A stretch of DNA of 64,000 nucleotides from Paractinoplanes maris (lineage in GTDB: Bacteria > Actinomycetota > Actinomycetes > Mycobacteriales > Micromonosporaceae). Location: positions 1 through 64,000 of the forward strand of contig NZ_JALPVL010000004.1 in NCBI RefSeq assembly GCF_023544465.1, given 5' to 3'. Shown here piece after piece: positions 8,026-16,923 of the stretch; position 1 is the first letter of the stretch; every line of letters begins with the position of its first letter. The notes beneath the pieces are model-generated. The model was not told the DNA's origin. It saw only the letters and a program-made list of their open reading frames with translations, and did not search any database. The translations under genes and the position numbers were made by a program.

Positions 8026-8637
8026 TCGCTGGACTTTGGGAGGCGAAGCCGCTCGAAGGCAATGACGTGACGATCACCTGGGAGGAGGTTAAGGACCACT
8101 CGAACGGAGCGGCCTTCCTCCGCATAGCCGGTGACGATGTGATAGGTGACGGGTGTGCCCGGGCCGAGTTGGAGCCGTTGCGTTTCGCCCGGCGTCGGCA
8201 TCCTGACGTAGAGTTCGTCGAGAGCTCGGACCTGCTCAAAGCCCCTCTCGGCGAGAACCTGGTTAGCGCCTCGAGCGATGTCTTCCGGACGCATGATCTC
8301 AGTGTCTCGGGCGAGCGAGAGTGGGTAATAGCTGTCGTTTGTGTTGTATGGCTCGCCGTCAAGGTAGCGCACTCGACGTCGTACGACCGTTGGCTCACCA
8401 TCAGCTAGAACGAGTCGCTTCTTTACGTCTGCGGGCGGCTCGACAATGGCTACTTCGATTGTCTGCATTGGCTCCCGGCCGGCGGCCGAGTGTTCTGCAA
8501 GGAAGATGTCCATCTCCCGGGACAGCGGTCGAGGCCGGAACCTTCCTGAGGTCTGTAGTGCAACGGCTTGCGGTCACGCACGAAGTAGCCGCGTGGCCGC
8601 GCAGCGACAACTAGCCCCTCGTTGACCAAAGTCGGCC
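8022..8637 (-). pseudogene. GntR/HutC-type regulator, DNA-binding domain lost
   Basis: Residues from MDIFLAEHSAAG onward (8513 to 8022, 163 codons) form a UTRA effector-binding domain (TVVRRRVRYLDGEP, then PLSLA, then the final strand). Upstream, one frame still encodes a wing-like NEGLVVAARPRGYFVRDRKP, and the reading frame then shifts near 8547-8560 to continue as FRPRPLSREMDIF. A one-base loss (or two-base gain) therefore separates the halves. Beyond about 8637 homology stops, where a recombinase fragment on the other strand begins. The helix-turn-helix proper is missing. The UTRA portion could still be translated, but it cannot bind DNA as a normal GntR. Confidence 0.75.
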
Positions 8638-8870
8638 TGCCGATGCGGTGGGGGTTTCACGGCTTGAGGCACTACTACGCCACGCTGCTCATTCATGCGG
8701 GTGCCAGCGTGAAGACGGTGCAACTGTCGCTCGGGCACTCCACACCCACGATCACGCTCAATGAGTACGTACATGAGTGGCCCGACGTGCTCGACCGGCC
8801 ACGATCATTGGTCGACGGGGCGCTGGGCGCACGCGAAACGGCGGCCACGTCGGCTGGGAGCCGATCATGA
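8622..8870 (+). pseudogene. Tyrosine recombinase (integrase), C-terminal remnant
   Basis: About 82 codons preserve the C-terminal catalytic box of phage-type integrases: GFHGLRHYYATLLIHAG (HxxR), VKTVQLSLGHSTPTITL (LGH) and the nucleophile-bearing NEYVHEWPD, then a short tail. A full enzyme is 350-450 residues. The N-terminal core-binding domain and first catalytic Arg are missing, because sequence upstream of about 8628 is the GntR remnant on the opposite strand. It is therefore non-functional and marks the right-hand part of a degraded element, 80 bases from the end of glnA. Confidence 0.85.
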
Positions 8871-8952
8871 CCGCCGTCTCGTGAGTTGTGCCCCACATTG
8901 TGCCCTAGATCAGATCAGCAGATGTTTCCGCTGGTCACGGGCTCAAACTGGG

Positions 8953-10380
8953 TCAGACGTTGTAGTACATCTCGAACTCGTGCGGGGTCGGGCGGAGGCG
9001 GACCGGGTCGATCTCGTTGGTGCGCTTCCAGTCGACCCAGGTGCTGATCAGGTCGTCGGTGAAGACGCCGCCGGCCGTGAGGAACTCGTGGTCGGCCTCG
9101 AGGCTGTTGAGCACCGCGTCGAGCGAGCCCGGCACCTGCTTGACGCTGCCCCACTCCTCGGGCGGCAGGTCGTACAGGTCCTTGTCGATCGGGGCCGGGG
9201 GCTCGATCTTGTTCTTGATGCCGTCGAGGCCCGCCATCATCTGGGCCGAGAACGCCAGGTACGGGTTCGACGACGGGTCGGGCACGCGGAACTCGACGCG
9301 CTTGGCCTTCGGGTTGCTGCCCGTGACCGGGATGCGGGTGCAGGCCGAGCGGTTGCGCTGCGAGTAGACCAGGTTGACCGGGGCCTCGTAGCCGGGCACC
9401 AGGCGACGGTACGAGTTGACCGTCGGGTTGGTGAAGGCCAGCAGGCTGGGCGCGTGGTGCAGCAGGCCGCCGATGTACCAGCGGGCCGTGTCGGACAGAC
9501 CCGCGTAGCCGGTCTCGTCATAGAACAGCGGCTCGCCGTTCAGCCACAGGCTCTGGTGGGTGTGCATGCCCGAGCCGTTGTCGCCGAACAGCGGCTTCGG
9601 CATGAACGTGGCGGTCTTGCCGTGCTCCCAGGCGGTGTTCTTGATGATGTACTTGAACATCTGCATCTGGTCGCCGGCGTGCAGCAGCGTCGAGAACTTG
9701 TAGTTGATCTCGCCCTGGCCCGCGGTGCCGACCTCGTGGTGCGAGCGCTCGACGGTGAAGCCGACGTCGATCAGGCGGCGCACCATGGCGTCACGCAGGT
9801 CGCTGTAGTGGTCGAGCGGCGCGACGGGGAAGTAGCCGCCCTTGTAAGCGGTCTTGTAACCGCGGTTGCCACCCTCCTCCTCCTTGCCGGAGTTCCAGGC
9901 GCCCTCGATCGAGTCGATGTGGTAGAACGCCTCGTTGGCACTGGTGGAGTGGCGGATCGAGTCGAAGATGTAGAACTCCGCCTCGGCGCCGAAGAAGGCG
10001 GTGTCGGCGATGCCGCTGGAGGCCAGGTAAGTCTCCGCCTTCTTGGCCACGTTCCGCGGGTCACGCGAGTAGGCCTCGCGGGTGAACGGGTCGTGGATGA
10101 AGAAGTTGAGCGCGAGCGTCTTCTGGATCCGGAACGGGTCGATGAAGGCCGTGGTGACGTCCGGCAGCAGCATCATGTCGGACTCGTGGATGGCCTGGAA
10201 CCCGCGGATCGAGGATCCGTCGAAGGCGAGGCCGTCGGTCACGACGCTGTCGTCGAACGACTCGACCGGCATGTTGAAGTGCTGCATCACACCGGGCAGG
10301 TCACAGAACCGCACGTCGACGAACTTGACGTCCTCGTCTTTGAGGTATCGCAGCAATTCCTCGGGATTGGCGAACAACAC
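8953..10380 (-). CDS. glnA: Type I glutamine synthetase
   Basis: 475 residues; ATP-dependent condensation of glutamate and ammonia in the cytoplasm as a dodecamer. The beta-grasp N-domain contains DGSSIRGF at about 54-61. The catalytic domain contains [26 protein letters not shown], the ATP-site segment [10 protein letters not shown], and [22 protein letters not shown] places the adenylylatable Tyr at 403, so this is the beta-subtype controlled by GlnE. The start is GTG with AGGAGG eight bases upstream. A GlnR-type box lies upstream (10486-10501). It is convergent with the integrase remnant, and divergent from the RDD gene, the arrangement I recall next to mycobacterial glnA1. Confidence 0.97.
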   Translation of the reverse strand: MLFANPEELLRYLKDEDVKFVDVRFCDLPGVMQHFNMPVESFDDSVVTDGLAFDGSSIRGFQAIHESDMMLLPDVTTAFIDPFRIQKTLALNFFIHDPFTREAYSRDPRNVAKKAETYLASSGIADTAFFGAEAEFYIFDSIRHSTSANEAFYHIDSIEGAWNSGKEEEGGNRGYKTAYKGGYFPVAPLDHYSDLRDAMVRRLIDVGFTVERSHHEVGTAGQGEINYKFSTLLHAGDQMQMFKYIIKNTAWEHGKTATFMPKPLFGDNGSGMHTHQSLWLNGEPLFYDETGYAGLSDTARWYIGGLLHHAPSLLAFTNPTVNSYRRLVPGYEAPVNLVYSQRNRSACTRIPVTGSNPKAKRVEFRVPDPSSNPYLAFSAQMMAGLDGIKNKIEPPAPIDKDLYDLPPEEWGSVKQVPGSLDAVLNSLEADHEFLTAGGVFTDDLISTWVDWKRTNEIDPVRLRPTPHEFEMYYNV

Positions 10381-10485
10381 GTCCTCCTGGCACAGGATTT
10401 CGATACCGGGGCGGCGTGGTTCCGCCGCGTGGTCAAGGCTGGTCGCGACGCTATGGGGCTGGAGTTGCCCGGGCGTATCCCTATT

Positions 10486-10501
10486 GTTTCCGTCATGTTA
10501 C
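10486..10501 (-). promoter_or_regulatory. GlnR-type nitrogen box upstream of glnA
   Basis: On the minus strand the sequence reads GTAACATGACGGAAAC, a perfect match to the actinobacterial GlnR half-site pair (GTnAC, six bases, GAAAC). It lies about 105 bases before the glnA GTG and just upstream of a possible -10 (TAGGGAT). Only one a/b pair is evident; I do not see the second pair found in the longest GlnR sites. Confidence 0.7.
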
Positions 10502-10568
10502 GGAGTCTGTGGGTAGTCGCCGATGCTCCGCCCGACCACAGCGAGGCTACCGCGAAAACCGTCCCGGC

Positions 10569-10574
10569 TAGGCT
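10569..10574 (+). promoter_or_regulatory. Putative -10 box (TAGGCT) of the RDD gene
   Basis: TAGGCT fits the actinobacterial TAnnnT -10 and ends seven bases before the ATG at 10581. There is no purine-rich ribosome site in between, so a leaderless transcript is likely. No clear -35 is seen. Confidence 0.45.
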
Positions 10575-10580
10575 GGTTGC

Positions 10581-10985
10581 ATGGTTTCGGCAGGCAAGAC
10601 CCCATCCGGTACGCAGGGAGCGCTCGACCTCTCCGGCGTCAAGCTGGCCTCGCTGGGCCGGCGGGCCGGTGCCCTGCTGATCGACTGGGCCCTGGCCACG
10701 GTCATCGCCACCCTGCTGGTCGACGACCTGCGCGCCAATCCCTGGCCCCAGCTGGGCGTCTTCGTGCTGGCGCACGCGTTCTTCGTCGGCCTGTTCGGAC
10801 AGACGGCGGGCATGGCGCTGGCCCGCATCCGCTGCGTCTCCATCGTGGACGGCGGCGCGATCGGTCTGCCTCGCGCGATCATCCGCGCCCTGCTCCTGGC
10901 GCTGGTCATCCCCGCGGTGATCAACGACGGCGACGGCCGCGGCCTGCACGACCGCGCGGCCCGCTCGGTCATGGTCCAGCGCTGA
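10581..10985 (+). CDS. RDD-family membrane protein
   Basis: 134 residues. After a 20-residue soluble N-terminus, LGRRAGALLIDWALATVIATLL carries the R..D signature of helix 1. Further helices follow at about 55-75 and 95-115. The second basic patch (ARIRCVSIVDGG) and the terminal GLHDRAARSVMV match the family's closing motif. Transport or stress roles are known for some RDD proteins, but the substrate here is unknown. It is divergent from glnA and convergent with the DUF4191 gene; from memory this glnA-RDD-DUF4191-lipA neighbourhood is conserved in actinobacteria. Confidence 0.88.
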   Translation: MVSAGKTPSGTQGALDLSGVKLASLGRRAGALLIDWALATVIATLLVDDLRANPWPQLGVFVLAHAFFVGLFGQTAGMALARIRCVSIVDGGAIGLPRAIIRALLLALVIPAVINDGDGRGLHDRAARSVMVQR

Positions 10986-10997
10986 CAAAAAAGGAAA

Positions 10998-11075
10998 AAC
11001 CCCTTCCCGCGTACGGCGGTCAGGGGTCTCCGATCGAGCCGGTCAGGCCCTCATCCCCGTACGCGGGGAGGGGTT
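10998..11075. terminator. Bidirectional inverted-repeat terminator
   Basis: Arms 10998-11016 and 11057-11075 are complementary over 19 bases with one mismatch. They lie between the convergent stops of the RDD and DUF4191 genes. An A-run (AAAAAA at 10987-10993) gives a U-tract for minus-strand transcripts. Confidence 0.7.
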
Positions 11076-11082
11076 GACCTGG

Positions 11083-11769
11083 TCAGCGCGGGCGCTGCTG
11101 GCGCATGCCCTTGTTGGGGCGCATGTTCTTGGGGATGGCGCCCTTGGGCATCTGCGGGCGGGCCATCAGGGCGCCCAGGCGCTTGTCGAGCGAGTTGACG
11201 TCCTTGCCGGTGAGGTTGCGAGGGAGCCGCATCATCGTCGAGCGCAGTTTCTTGACCGGGAGCTGGCCCTCGTCGCTGCCGATCACGTAGTCGTAGAGCG
11301 GCGCGTTGCCGATGACCTTGGAGAGGCGGCGCTTCTCCTGGCCGAGCAGGCCGCGCACCCGCTGCGGGTTGCCCTCGGCCAGCAGGATCACGCCGGGCCG
11401 GCCGACCACCACGTGCACCATGTCGAACTGGGTCGTCGACGCGGCCGCCGGGCGGACCCGCCAGTCACCGCGCATGTTCTCGATCAGCGAGGCGGCGGCG
11501 CCGGGCTGGCCCTCGGCCGCGTTCATCATCGCGGCGTTGGAGCGCAGGTTGAGCACGATCACGGCGGCCAGCAGGGTGACCATGATGCCGATCGGCAGGT
11601 AGATCCAGCCGAACAGGATCACCAGGACGACGGTCAGGGCGAGCGGGATCAGAACAGCCGCGAGAAGCAGCGGAACGAACCACTTGTCCTGCTTCGCGGT
11701 GAACGAGAACACCTGACCGATCTGCTTCAGGCGCGTGCCGAACGACACCTTCTCCTGCTCTTTTGCCAT
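11083..11769 (-). CDS. DUF4191 membrane protein
   Basis: 228 residues. There are two adjacent transmembrane helices at about 30-52 and 56-78. A soluble domain follows with the strand-rich segment MVHVVVGRPGVILLAEG and the basic C-terminus (KNMRPNKGMRQQRPR). The length and the FDMVHVVVGRPGV block match the DUF4191 family, an actinobacteria-specific inner-membrane protein found beside lipA and glnA. Its biochemical role is unknown. The transcript probably begins close to the ATG: TACACT at 11778-11783 on the minus strand is a plausible -10. Confidence 0.9.
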   Translation of the reverse strand: MAKEQEKVSFGTRLKQIGQVFSFTAKQDKWFVPLLLAAVLIPLALTVVLVILFGWIYLPIGIMVTLLAAVIVLNLRSNAAMMNAAEGQPGAAASLIENMRGDWRVRPAAASTTQFDMVHVVVGRPGVILLAEGNPQRVRGLLGQEKRRLSKVIGNAPLYDYVIGSDEGQLPVKKLRSTMMRLPRNLTGKDVNSLDKRLGALMARPQMPKGAIPKNMRPNKGMRQQRPR

Positions 11770-11929
11770 AACTCGAAAGTGTAGTGGGGCGGGTCCTTAC
11801 TCACGCACCGGTGGTCCTCCCTACTCGTAAGGAGGCGCCGGACGCCGATATGAGGCAGGTTCCCCATGCCCGGCGGGTGCCTTCCGGCGAAGAGTTCCTC
11901 TCAGAAGAACTCCGACGGAAGGCACCGAG

Positions 11930-12109
11930 ATGTTCCCGTACAACGACCCCCACACCATGCTTGACCTGCACCACCAGCGCGCCGGTGAGCTGAGCCGCCG
12001 CGCCGCCGACGCGCGCCGCGCGCGGGAGGCCACCACCGGCCGCCGCCGCTTCGGGCGGTGGCCCCGCAGGCGGGCCGAGCAACCGGCCCGGGCCGCTGTG
12101 GCCGCATGA
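11930..12109 (+). CDS. Small basic protein (59 aa)
   Basis: Too short to stand out, but well formed. It starts with ATG after a GGAAGG ribosome site and begins MFPYNDPHTMLDLHHQRAGE, followed by Arg/Ala-rich helix-forming sequence. The N-terminal block of Tyr/Asp/His followed by LxxxHxxRAxEL is a pattern I associate with short actinobacterial proteins of unknown function. It ends 65 bases before the LuxR-type gene. Function is unknown. Confidence 0.65.
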   Translation: MFPYNDPHTMLDLHHQRAGELSRRAADARRAREATTGRRRFGRWPRRRAEQPARAAVAA

Positions 12110-12174
12110 CAGCCGTGGCGGGCCGGGTTTTCGCGGCGGAAAACCTGTCGCACCCCCATGGCATGCTCCAACTC

Positions 12175-15100
12175 ATGACGGTGCATGCGCACAGCGAGGT
12201 TCTGGTCGGCCGTGAGGCCGACCTGGCCGTGCTGCGCGACGCGCTGAAACAGGCCCGCCACGCCGAGCCGTCGACCGTGCTGGTCGGCGGCGAGGCCGGG
12301 GTGGGCAAGACCCGCCTGGTCGAGGAGTTCCGCCGCGGTCTGGCCGGCGAGCCCGTCCGGGTGCTGTCCGGCCAGTGCCTCGAGCTGGGGGAGGAGGGTC
12401 TGCCCTTCGCCCCGTTCGCGGGTGCGCTGCGCGAGCTGGTGCGGGCCGAGGGGCCCGCCGCGCTCGACGGTCACGAGCGGGAGCTCGCCCGGCTGCTGCC
12501 CGAGCTGGGTCCGCCGCCCGAGGGTGAGGCCCGCCGCGGCTTGCTCTTCGAGGCGGTGGCCGCGCTGCTCGGGCGCCGGCCGCTGGTCCTGGTGATCGAG
12601 GATCTGCACTGGGCCGACCGCTCCACCCGAGACCTCATCCTGTTCCTCGTGCGGGCCGCCCGGCTGCCCCAGTTGCTGTTGATCACGACCTACCGCACCG
12701 ACGAGCTGCACCGCGGCCACCCGTTGCGGCCGTTCCTGGCCGAGCTCGACCGCGTCCGGGGCGTGCAGCGCCTCGAGCTCGGCCGGCTCGACCGCGAGGG
12801 CACGGCCGAGTTGCTCACCCACCTGCTCGGCACCGAGCCCGGCGCGCGCGTGGTCGACACGGTCAACGAGCGCGCCCAGGGCAACCCGTTCTTCATCGAG
12901 CAGTTCGCCGGGGCCGCCTTCGACGAGATCCCGGCCAGCCTGCGCGACCTGCTGCTCTCCCGGGTCGATCAGCTGCCCGAGCCGGCCCAGCGGGTGCTGC
13001 GGGTGGCCGCGGTCGGGGGCACCCGGTTCGGCCACGAGCTGCTCGCCCGCGTCGCCGGTCTGGACGAGGCGGCCCTCGAGTCGGCGCTGCGCGTGATCGT
13101 GGCCGCCCAGCTCGTCATGGTCGTCGACGCCGACGGGGGCTACGAGTTCCGCCACGCCCTCGTGCGCGAGGCGGTCCACGACGACCTGCTGCCCGGCGAG
13201 CACGCCCGGCTGCACGCGCGTTACGCCCGGGCCGTCGAGGCCGAGCCTCACCTGGTCGCCATGGGCCGTGCGGCGGCCGAGATCGCGCACCACTGGCACG
13301 CGGCCCACGACCACCCGCGAGCGTTGATCACCGCCAAGATCGCCGCCGACGAGGCCGGCCGCCGCTTCGCGTATGGGGAACAGGCCAGCCTGCTCGACCG
13401 GGTGCTCCGGCTCTGGGAGGACGTGCCCGACGCCCGGACGCTGCTGGGCATCGACCACCTCGACCTGCTCGAGGAGTCGGCGCTGGCCGCGATCGACTCC
13501 GGCGAGCACATGCGCGCGCTCACCCTGACCCGGGCCGCGCTCGGTGATCTCGACGCCGAGGCCGAGCCGCTGCGCGCGGGCCGCCTGCTGGTGCGCCGGG
13601 CCAAACTGCTGCGCACGGCCGGCAAATCCAACGGCGAGGCCGAGTGCAACGAGGCGTTCCGGCTGCTCAGCATGGCCCCGCGCGGCGCCGGCCGGGTGCG
13701 CCTGCTGGCCGACCTGGCCCATCAGCTGGCCGGCATCGACGCCGACCGCGCGGCCGAGGTGGCCCGCGTCGCGATGGCCGACGCCACCGAGCAGGGTGAC
13801 CTCGCCGCTCTGGTGACGGCCGAGGTGGCGTTCGGCGCCTCCTGCACCGGCCGGATCCTGGCGGCCGACACCCTGCCGGTCATGCGTGACGCCGTCGCCC
13901 GGGCCCGCACGGCCGGCGACCTGGCCGCCTTCACCCACGGGCTGGTCAACGTCTCCGACGCCCTGTTCGAGCTGGGCCGATACGACGAGTCGGCCGCCGC
14001 CGCGGCCGAGGGACTGCCCGACGCCGGCCGCATCGGCGTCAGCCGCACCACCGGCGTCTACCTGCTGGCCAACCACGCCGAGGCGCTGATCGCCCTGGGC
14101 CGCTGGGACGAGGCGGACGCCCGCCTGGCCGAGGCCGCGCGGCTCGACCCACCCGAGACGCTGGCCCTGCCCTGGCTCCGGCTGCGCGCCCGCATCCGCC
14201 TGGCCCGCGGCCGCGAGGACGCCGATTCGCTGGTCAGCCGCTCGGTCGACTTCCTGCGCCGCCCCTACCTGAGCAACGAGAGCCGCCTGGCCACGCTCGA
14301 CCTGCGCATCCTGGCCGCCTTCGACGACCCCGACCCGGCGGTCGCCCTCGACGCCGCCCGAGCGGCCCTGGCCGAGCCCAAGTTGACGGTGCGGCCCCGC
14401 TACTGCTGGTCGATCCTGGCCCACGCGGCCCGGGCCGCGACCCGGGCCGCCGACCCCGCTGTGGCCGAGTCCGTGGCTGCCGTGGCCGCCGAGCTGCCCC
14501 AGCGCTATCCGGCCGAGATGGCCTTCGCGGCGCATGTCCGCGCCTTCCTCGAGGGCGGCGAGCCCCGCTGGCGCGAGGCCGTCGAAGCCTGGCGTGCCGA
14601 CGGCCACCGCTACGAACTGGCCTGCGCCCTGCTGGGCCTGGCCGAGGCCCAGGCCGCCGCCCGCACAGCCACCCGTTCCGACGCGGCGGTCCGTTCCGAG
14701 GCGGCGGTCCGTTCCGAGGCGGCGGTCCGTTCCGAGGCGGCGGTCCGTTCCGATACGGCCGGCCGTTCCGATGCGGCCGTCCGCTCAGCTGGGCTCTCCG
14801 ACGCCACTGCCGCTGCTCGCGGCGAAGCCGGTGTCGTCACCCGCGGCGCGGTCGAGCGTTCGTCTGATCCGGCCGAGTCGATCGCCGAGGCGGTCGCTGT
14901 CGCCGCGGCGCTGGGTGCGGCGCCGCTGGTCGAGGCGGCCGACACCCTGTCGCGGCGGCTCGGCATCCGGGCGTCGGCGCCGGCCGCCGAGCGGGACGAG
15001 TTGCTGACTGCCCGCGAGCGCGAGGTTCTGCGCCTGGTCGCCGAGGGGCACAGCAACAGCCGCATCGCCGCCGATCTCTTCATCTCACCCAAGACGGCGA

Positions 15101-15195
15101 GCGTCCACGTCTCCCGCATCATCGCCAAGCTGGAGGTCACCAACCGGGGCGAAGCCGCGGCGGTGGCCCGCCGGTTGGGTCTTCTCGACGACTGA
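12175..15195 (+). CDS. Large ATP-binding LuxR-family (LAL-type) transcriptional regulator
   Basis: About 1,006 residues from the ATG at 12175. It has an N-terminal AAA/NTPase module with Walker A GGEAGVGKT (about 38-46) and Walker B LVLVIEDLHWAD, a long helical TPR-like middle, and a C-terminal LuxR helix-turn-helix of about 65 residues (LTAREREVLRLVAEGHSNSR through the recognition helix KTASVHVSRIIAKL). LAL regulators are ATP-dependent activators of pathway genes. The inducer and targets here are unknown. A run of six-residue repeats (AAVRSE) sits just before the HTH linker and looks like recent slippage expansion. The upstream 59-aa gene may be co-transcribed. Confidence 0.9.
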   Translation: MTVHAHSEVLVGREADLAVLRDALKQARHAEPSTVLVGGEAGVGKTRLVEEFRRGLAGEPVRVLSGQCLELGEEGLPFAPFAGALRELVRAEGPAALDGHERELARLLPELGPPPEGEARRGLLFEAVAALLGRRPLVLVIEDLHWADRSTRDLILFLVRAARLPQLLLITTYRTDELHRGHPLRPFLAELDRVRGVQRLELGRLDREGTAELLTHLLGTEPGARVVDTVNERAQGNPFFIEQFAGAAFDEIPASLRDLLLSRVDQLPEPAQRVLRVAAVGGTRFGHELLARVAGLDEAALESALRVIVAAQLVMVVDADGGYEFRHALVREAVHDDLLPGEHARLHARYARAVEAEPHLVAMGRAAAEIAHHWHAAHDHPRALITAKIAADEAGRRFAYGEQASLLDRVLRLWEDVPDARTLLGIDHLDLLEESALAAIDSGEHMRALTLTRAALGDLDAEAEPLRAGRLLVRRAKLLRTAGKSNGEAECNEAFRLLSMAPRGAGRVRLLADLAHQLAGIDADRAAEVARVAMADATEQGDLAALVTAEVAFGASCTGRILAADTLPVMRDAVARARTAGDLAAFTHGLVNVSDALFELGRYDESAAAAAEGLPDAGRIGVSRTTGVYLLANHAEALIALGRWDEADARLAEAARLDPPETLALPWLRLRARIRLARGREDADSLVSRSVDFLRRPYLSNESRLATLDLRILAAFDDPDPAVALDAARAALAEPKLTVRPRYCWSILAHAARAATRAADPAVAESVAAVAAELPQRYPAEMAFAAHVRAFLEGGEPRWREAVEAWRADGHRYELACALLGLAEAQAAARTATRSDAAVRSEAAVRSEAAVRSEAAVRSDTAGRSDAAVRSAGLSDATAAARGEAGVVTRGAVERSSDPAESIAEAVAVAAALGAAPLVEAADTLSRRLGIRASAPAAERDELLTAREREVLRLVAEGHSNSRIAADLFISPKTASVHVSRIIAKLEVTNRGEAAAVARRLGLLDD
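14683..14754 (+). repeat. 18-bp in-frame tandem repeat, four copies
   Basis: The unit GCGGCGGTCCGTTCCGAG occurs four times without interruption, the last with one change. Degenerate copies continue on both sides to about 14790. It encodes AAVRSE repeats in the linker before the LuxR DNA-binding domain. The near-identity implies recent expansion. Confidence 0.95.
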
Positions 15196-15394
15196 AAGGC
15201 AACTGGTTCCGAACGCGAAGAGCGGTCCCGTCCAGGCGTGAGTCTGGGTCCCGGTATCCGCCCGGGGGTTCCATCGGGCGGGAGTTCGGGACCCGACGAA
15301 GCCAACCGACGAGCGTCCGTCAAAAGTCTGTTGGAGCGCTACCCGCGTCCGACGTCGATCATCGCGGTACACGCGCACAGGATCGGGAGTGTGT

Positions 15395-15901
15395 ATGTCG
15401 CTGAACCTTCGAACCTCTGCCCGCGCGATCATCCTCGACGAAGCCGATCAGATCCTGTTGTGCCGTTTCGTCTTCCCGCACCCGGCGGTTCCGGATGGAG
15501 CCCCGGCCGTCTGGGCTGCTCCTGGTGGCGGCATAGAACCAGGTGAGGACGGGCTGTCGGCATTGCGCCGTGAGCTGCGCGAGGAAACCGGCTTGGTGAC
15601 CGTCGCCGATCCGCCGCATGTTTGGCACCAGGTCCTTGCCGCAGATCATGCGCCGCCCGGCTTGGACGGCATGGTCAACGACTACTTCCTCGTCCGCGCC
15701 ACCCATTTCGAGCCCCAGGGCGAGTTCACCGACGACCAACTCGCCGTGGATGAGCACCTCGCCGGCTTTCGCTGGTGGCGACTCCCGGAGATCGCCGATT
15801 ACCGCGGAGCTGACCTGTTCTCGCCCCGCGACCTCGCCACACCACTGACACACCTGCTCATGTCCGGGATACCCGCCGACCCGGTCACGCTCGGCTTATG
15901 A
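15395..15901 (+). CDS. Nudix hydrolase
   Basis: 168 residues from the ATG at 15395; a GTG two codons upstream is also possible. The Nudix box GxxxxxExxxxxxxREUxEExGU is intact (GGIEPGEDGLSALRRELREE, then TGL, about residues 44-66). A conserved beta-strand, VHEHLAGFRWWRLPEI-like sequence (here VDEHLAGFRWWRLPEI), follows. The enzyme should hydrolyse a nucleoside diphosphate linked to another moiety using Mg2+. The substrate is not predictable. It is a single gene, about 200 bases after the LuxR regulator, with no evident terminator between. Confidence 0.92.
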   Translation: MSLNLRTSARAIILDEADQILLCRFVFPHPAVPDGAPAVWAAPGGGIEPGEDGLSALRRELREETGLVTVADPPHVWHQVLAADHAPPGLDGMVNDYFLVRATHFEPQGEFTDDQLAVDEHLAGFRWWRLPEIADYRGADLFSPRDLATPLTHLLMSGIPADPVTLGL

Positions 15902-16068
15902 AGGTCAGTGGCCCGCCGAGTTACGTGATCGCCGGCGGGTCACGGATGAACTACGTCTTTCCCGGTCAATGGGCGGGAGCTCTGGCCCGGAAGGGACGCC
16001 CACCCGGGCCCCGTTCGCGGCTCTGTCCCGTGAAGAGTGATTGATCTTTGGGTGAGGCGGCCGGGTGT

Positions 16069-16578
16069 CTACACGTCATGCACGTAGAGCCGCAGCGTTG
16101 CCGGGGTTCCATCGGGTTGCTTGTCAGTGCCGGACGTGAAGTCGTGGACGTAGATGAAACCGCTCTTCTCGGCGACGCGGACGGAGGCGAGGTTGTCGGG
16201 GTCGACTCGGATGGCGGCGCGCGTTCCGATGCGATTCTCGCGCATGTGCTCGAGGGTGAGACGTACGGCTTCAACCGCGACTCCTCGCCCGCGGGCCCAC
16301 GGGTGGACGGCGTAGCTGATGTTGACGTCGCCGGGTTTCAGGCCGTCGATGACATCCGGGTCGCAGTCGACGTATCCGGCGAGGCGGTCATCGAGGCACA
16401 CGCCGAAGCCTCGCTTGCCGCGCTCCGCGCGAGCGTTGCCGGCCAGCTTGTTGAAGTGGGCGGCCGTCGTCTCGGCGGAGCTGGGGGAGCCGTTCAGCCA
16501 GCGAACGGTGTGCTCGTCCTCGCCGGCGTTGTGCGCCTCGACATCTTCGTCGGTCAGAGCTCGCAGCGTGATCCTCAT
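16069..16578 (-). CDS. GNAT acetyltransferase, RimJ/RimL-like
   Basis: 169 residues. The N-terminus (MRITLRALTDEDVEAHNAGE) is typical of this subfamily. The acetyl-CoA binding segment is ARGRGVAVEAVRLTLEHM, followed by VDPDNLASVRVAEKSGF, the N.aS...aeK.GF signature of ribosomal-protein or small-molecule N-acetyltransferases. The substrate is unknown. It is a single gene flanked by gene-free spacers of about 170 and 340 bases. Confidence 0.9.
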   Translation of the reverse strand: MRITLRALTDEDVEAHNAGEDEHTVRWLNGSPSSAETTAAHFNKLAGNARAERGKRGFGVCLDDRLAGYVDCDPDVIDGLKPGDVNISYAVHPWARGRGVAVEAVRLTLEHMRENRIGTRAAIRVDPDNLASVRVAEKSGFIYVHDFTSGTDKQPDGTPATLRLYVHDV

Positions 16579-16639
16579 CCGGTGACCATAAGGAGCCGTT
16601 CGCAGTGCACGACAGTGGTATTTGAAGTTCTTCGTGGCA

Positions 16640-16800
16640 TCAGGTCAGGAGGACTCGTTGAGGCGTGGCCATGTCGCTGGGTCAGGATCGCCGCAAAGGA
16701 ACGCACCAGACCAGCGGCGACTCGTAGTTCGGGCGGGTATCGAGGATCGTGGTCAGACGGGCGGTGTCGCGGTCGGTGAGGTTGTCCGGGGTGCCGGCAG
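16640..16800 (-). pseudogene. Remnant of an ISL3-type transposase C-terminus
   Basis: On the minus strand one frame gives NLTDRDTARLTTILDTRP. After a frame change near 16690-16710 it gives VRSFAAILTQRHG and then QRVLLT followed by a stop at 16640-16642. ISL3-family transposases share helices like LxxILxRCPEL...HVRxFAxMLT and end in LRKRVLLT, so these pieces look like a deleted and frameshifted C-terminus. The assignment is by motif memory only. The rest of the 16579-16923 gap shows no gene. Confidence 0.45.
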
Positions 16801-16923
16801 ATCCTCGTCCGGCTCCCGCTGGTACCGGTCTTCCGGTCTCACCACCCGCCGGCTCTGGATTCGTGGGTCCTGTGGCCGGACCGGAGCAACCTGATTACCT
16901 GTCGGTGCGGCCGGGAGGTGTGG

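Noticed and set aside
8761..10680. Long open frame antisense to glnA (about 640 codons)
   Set aside because: It is the mirror of the glnA codon pattern in high-GC DNA; composition is Val/Arg/Asp/Gly-rich with no domain, and glnA on the other strand is unambiguous.
11821..14607. Long open frame antisense to the LuxR-type gene (about 930 codons)
   Set aside because: Shadow of the real gene; Gly/Gln/Arg/Val-rich without motifs.
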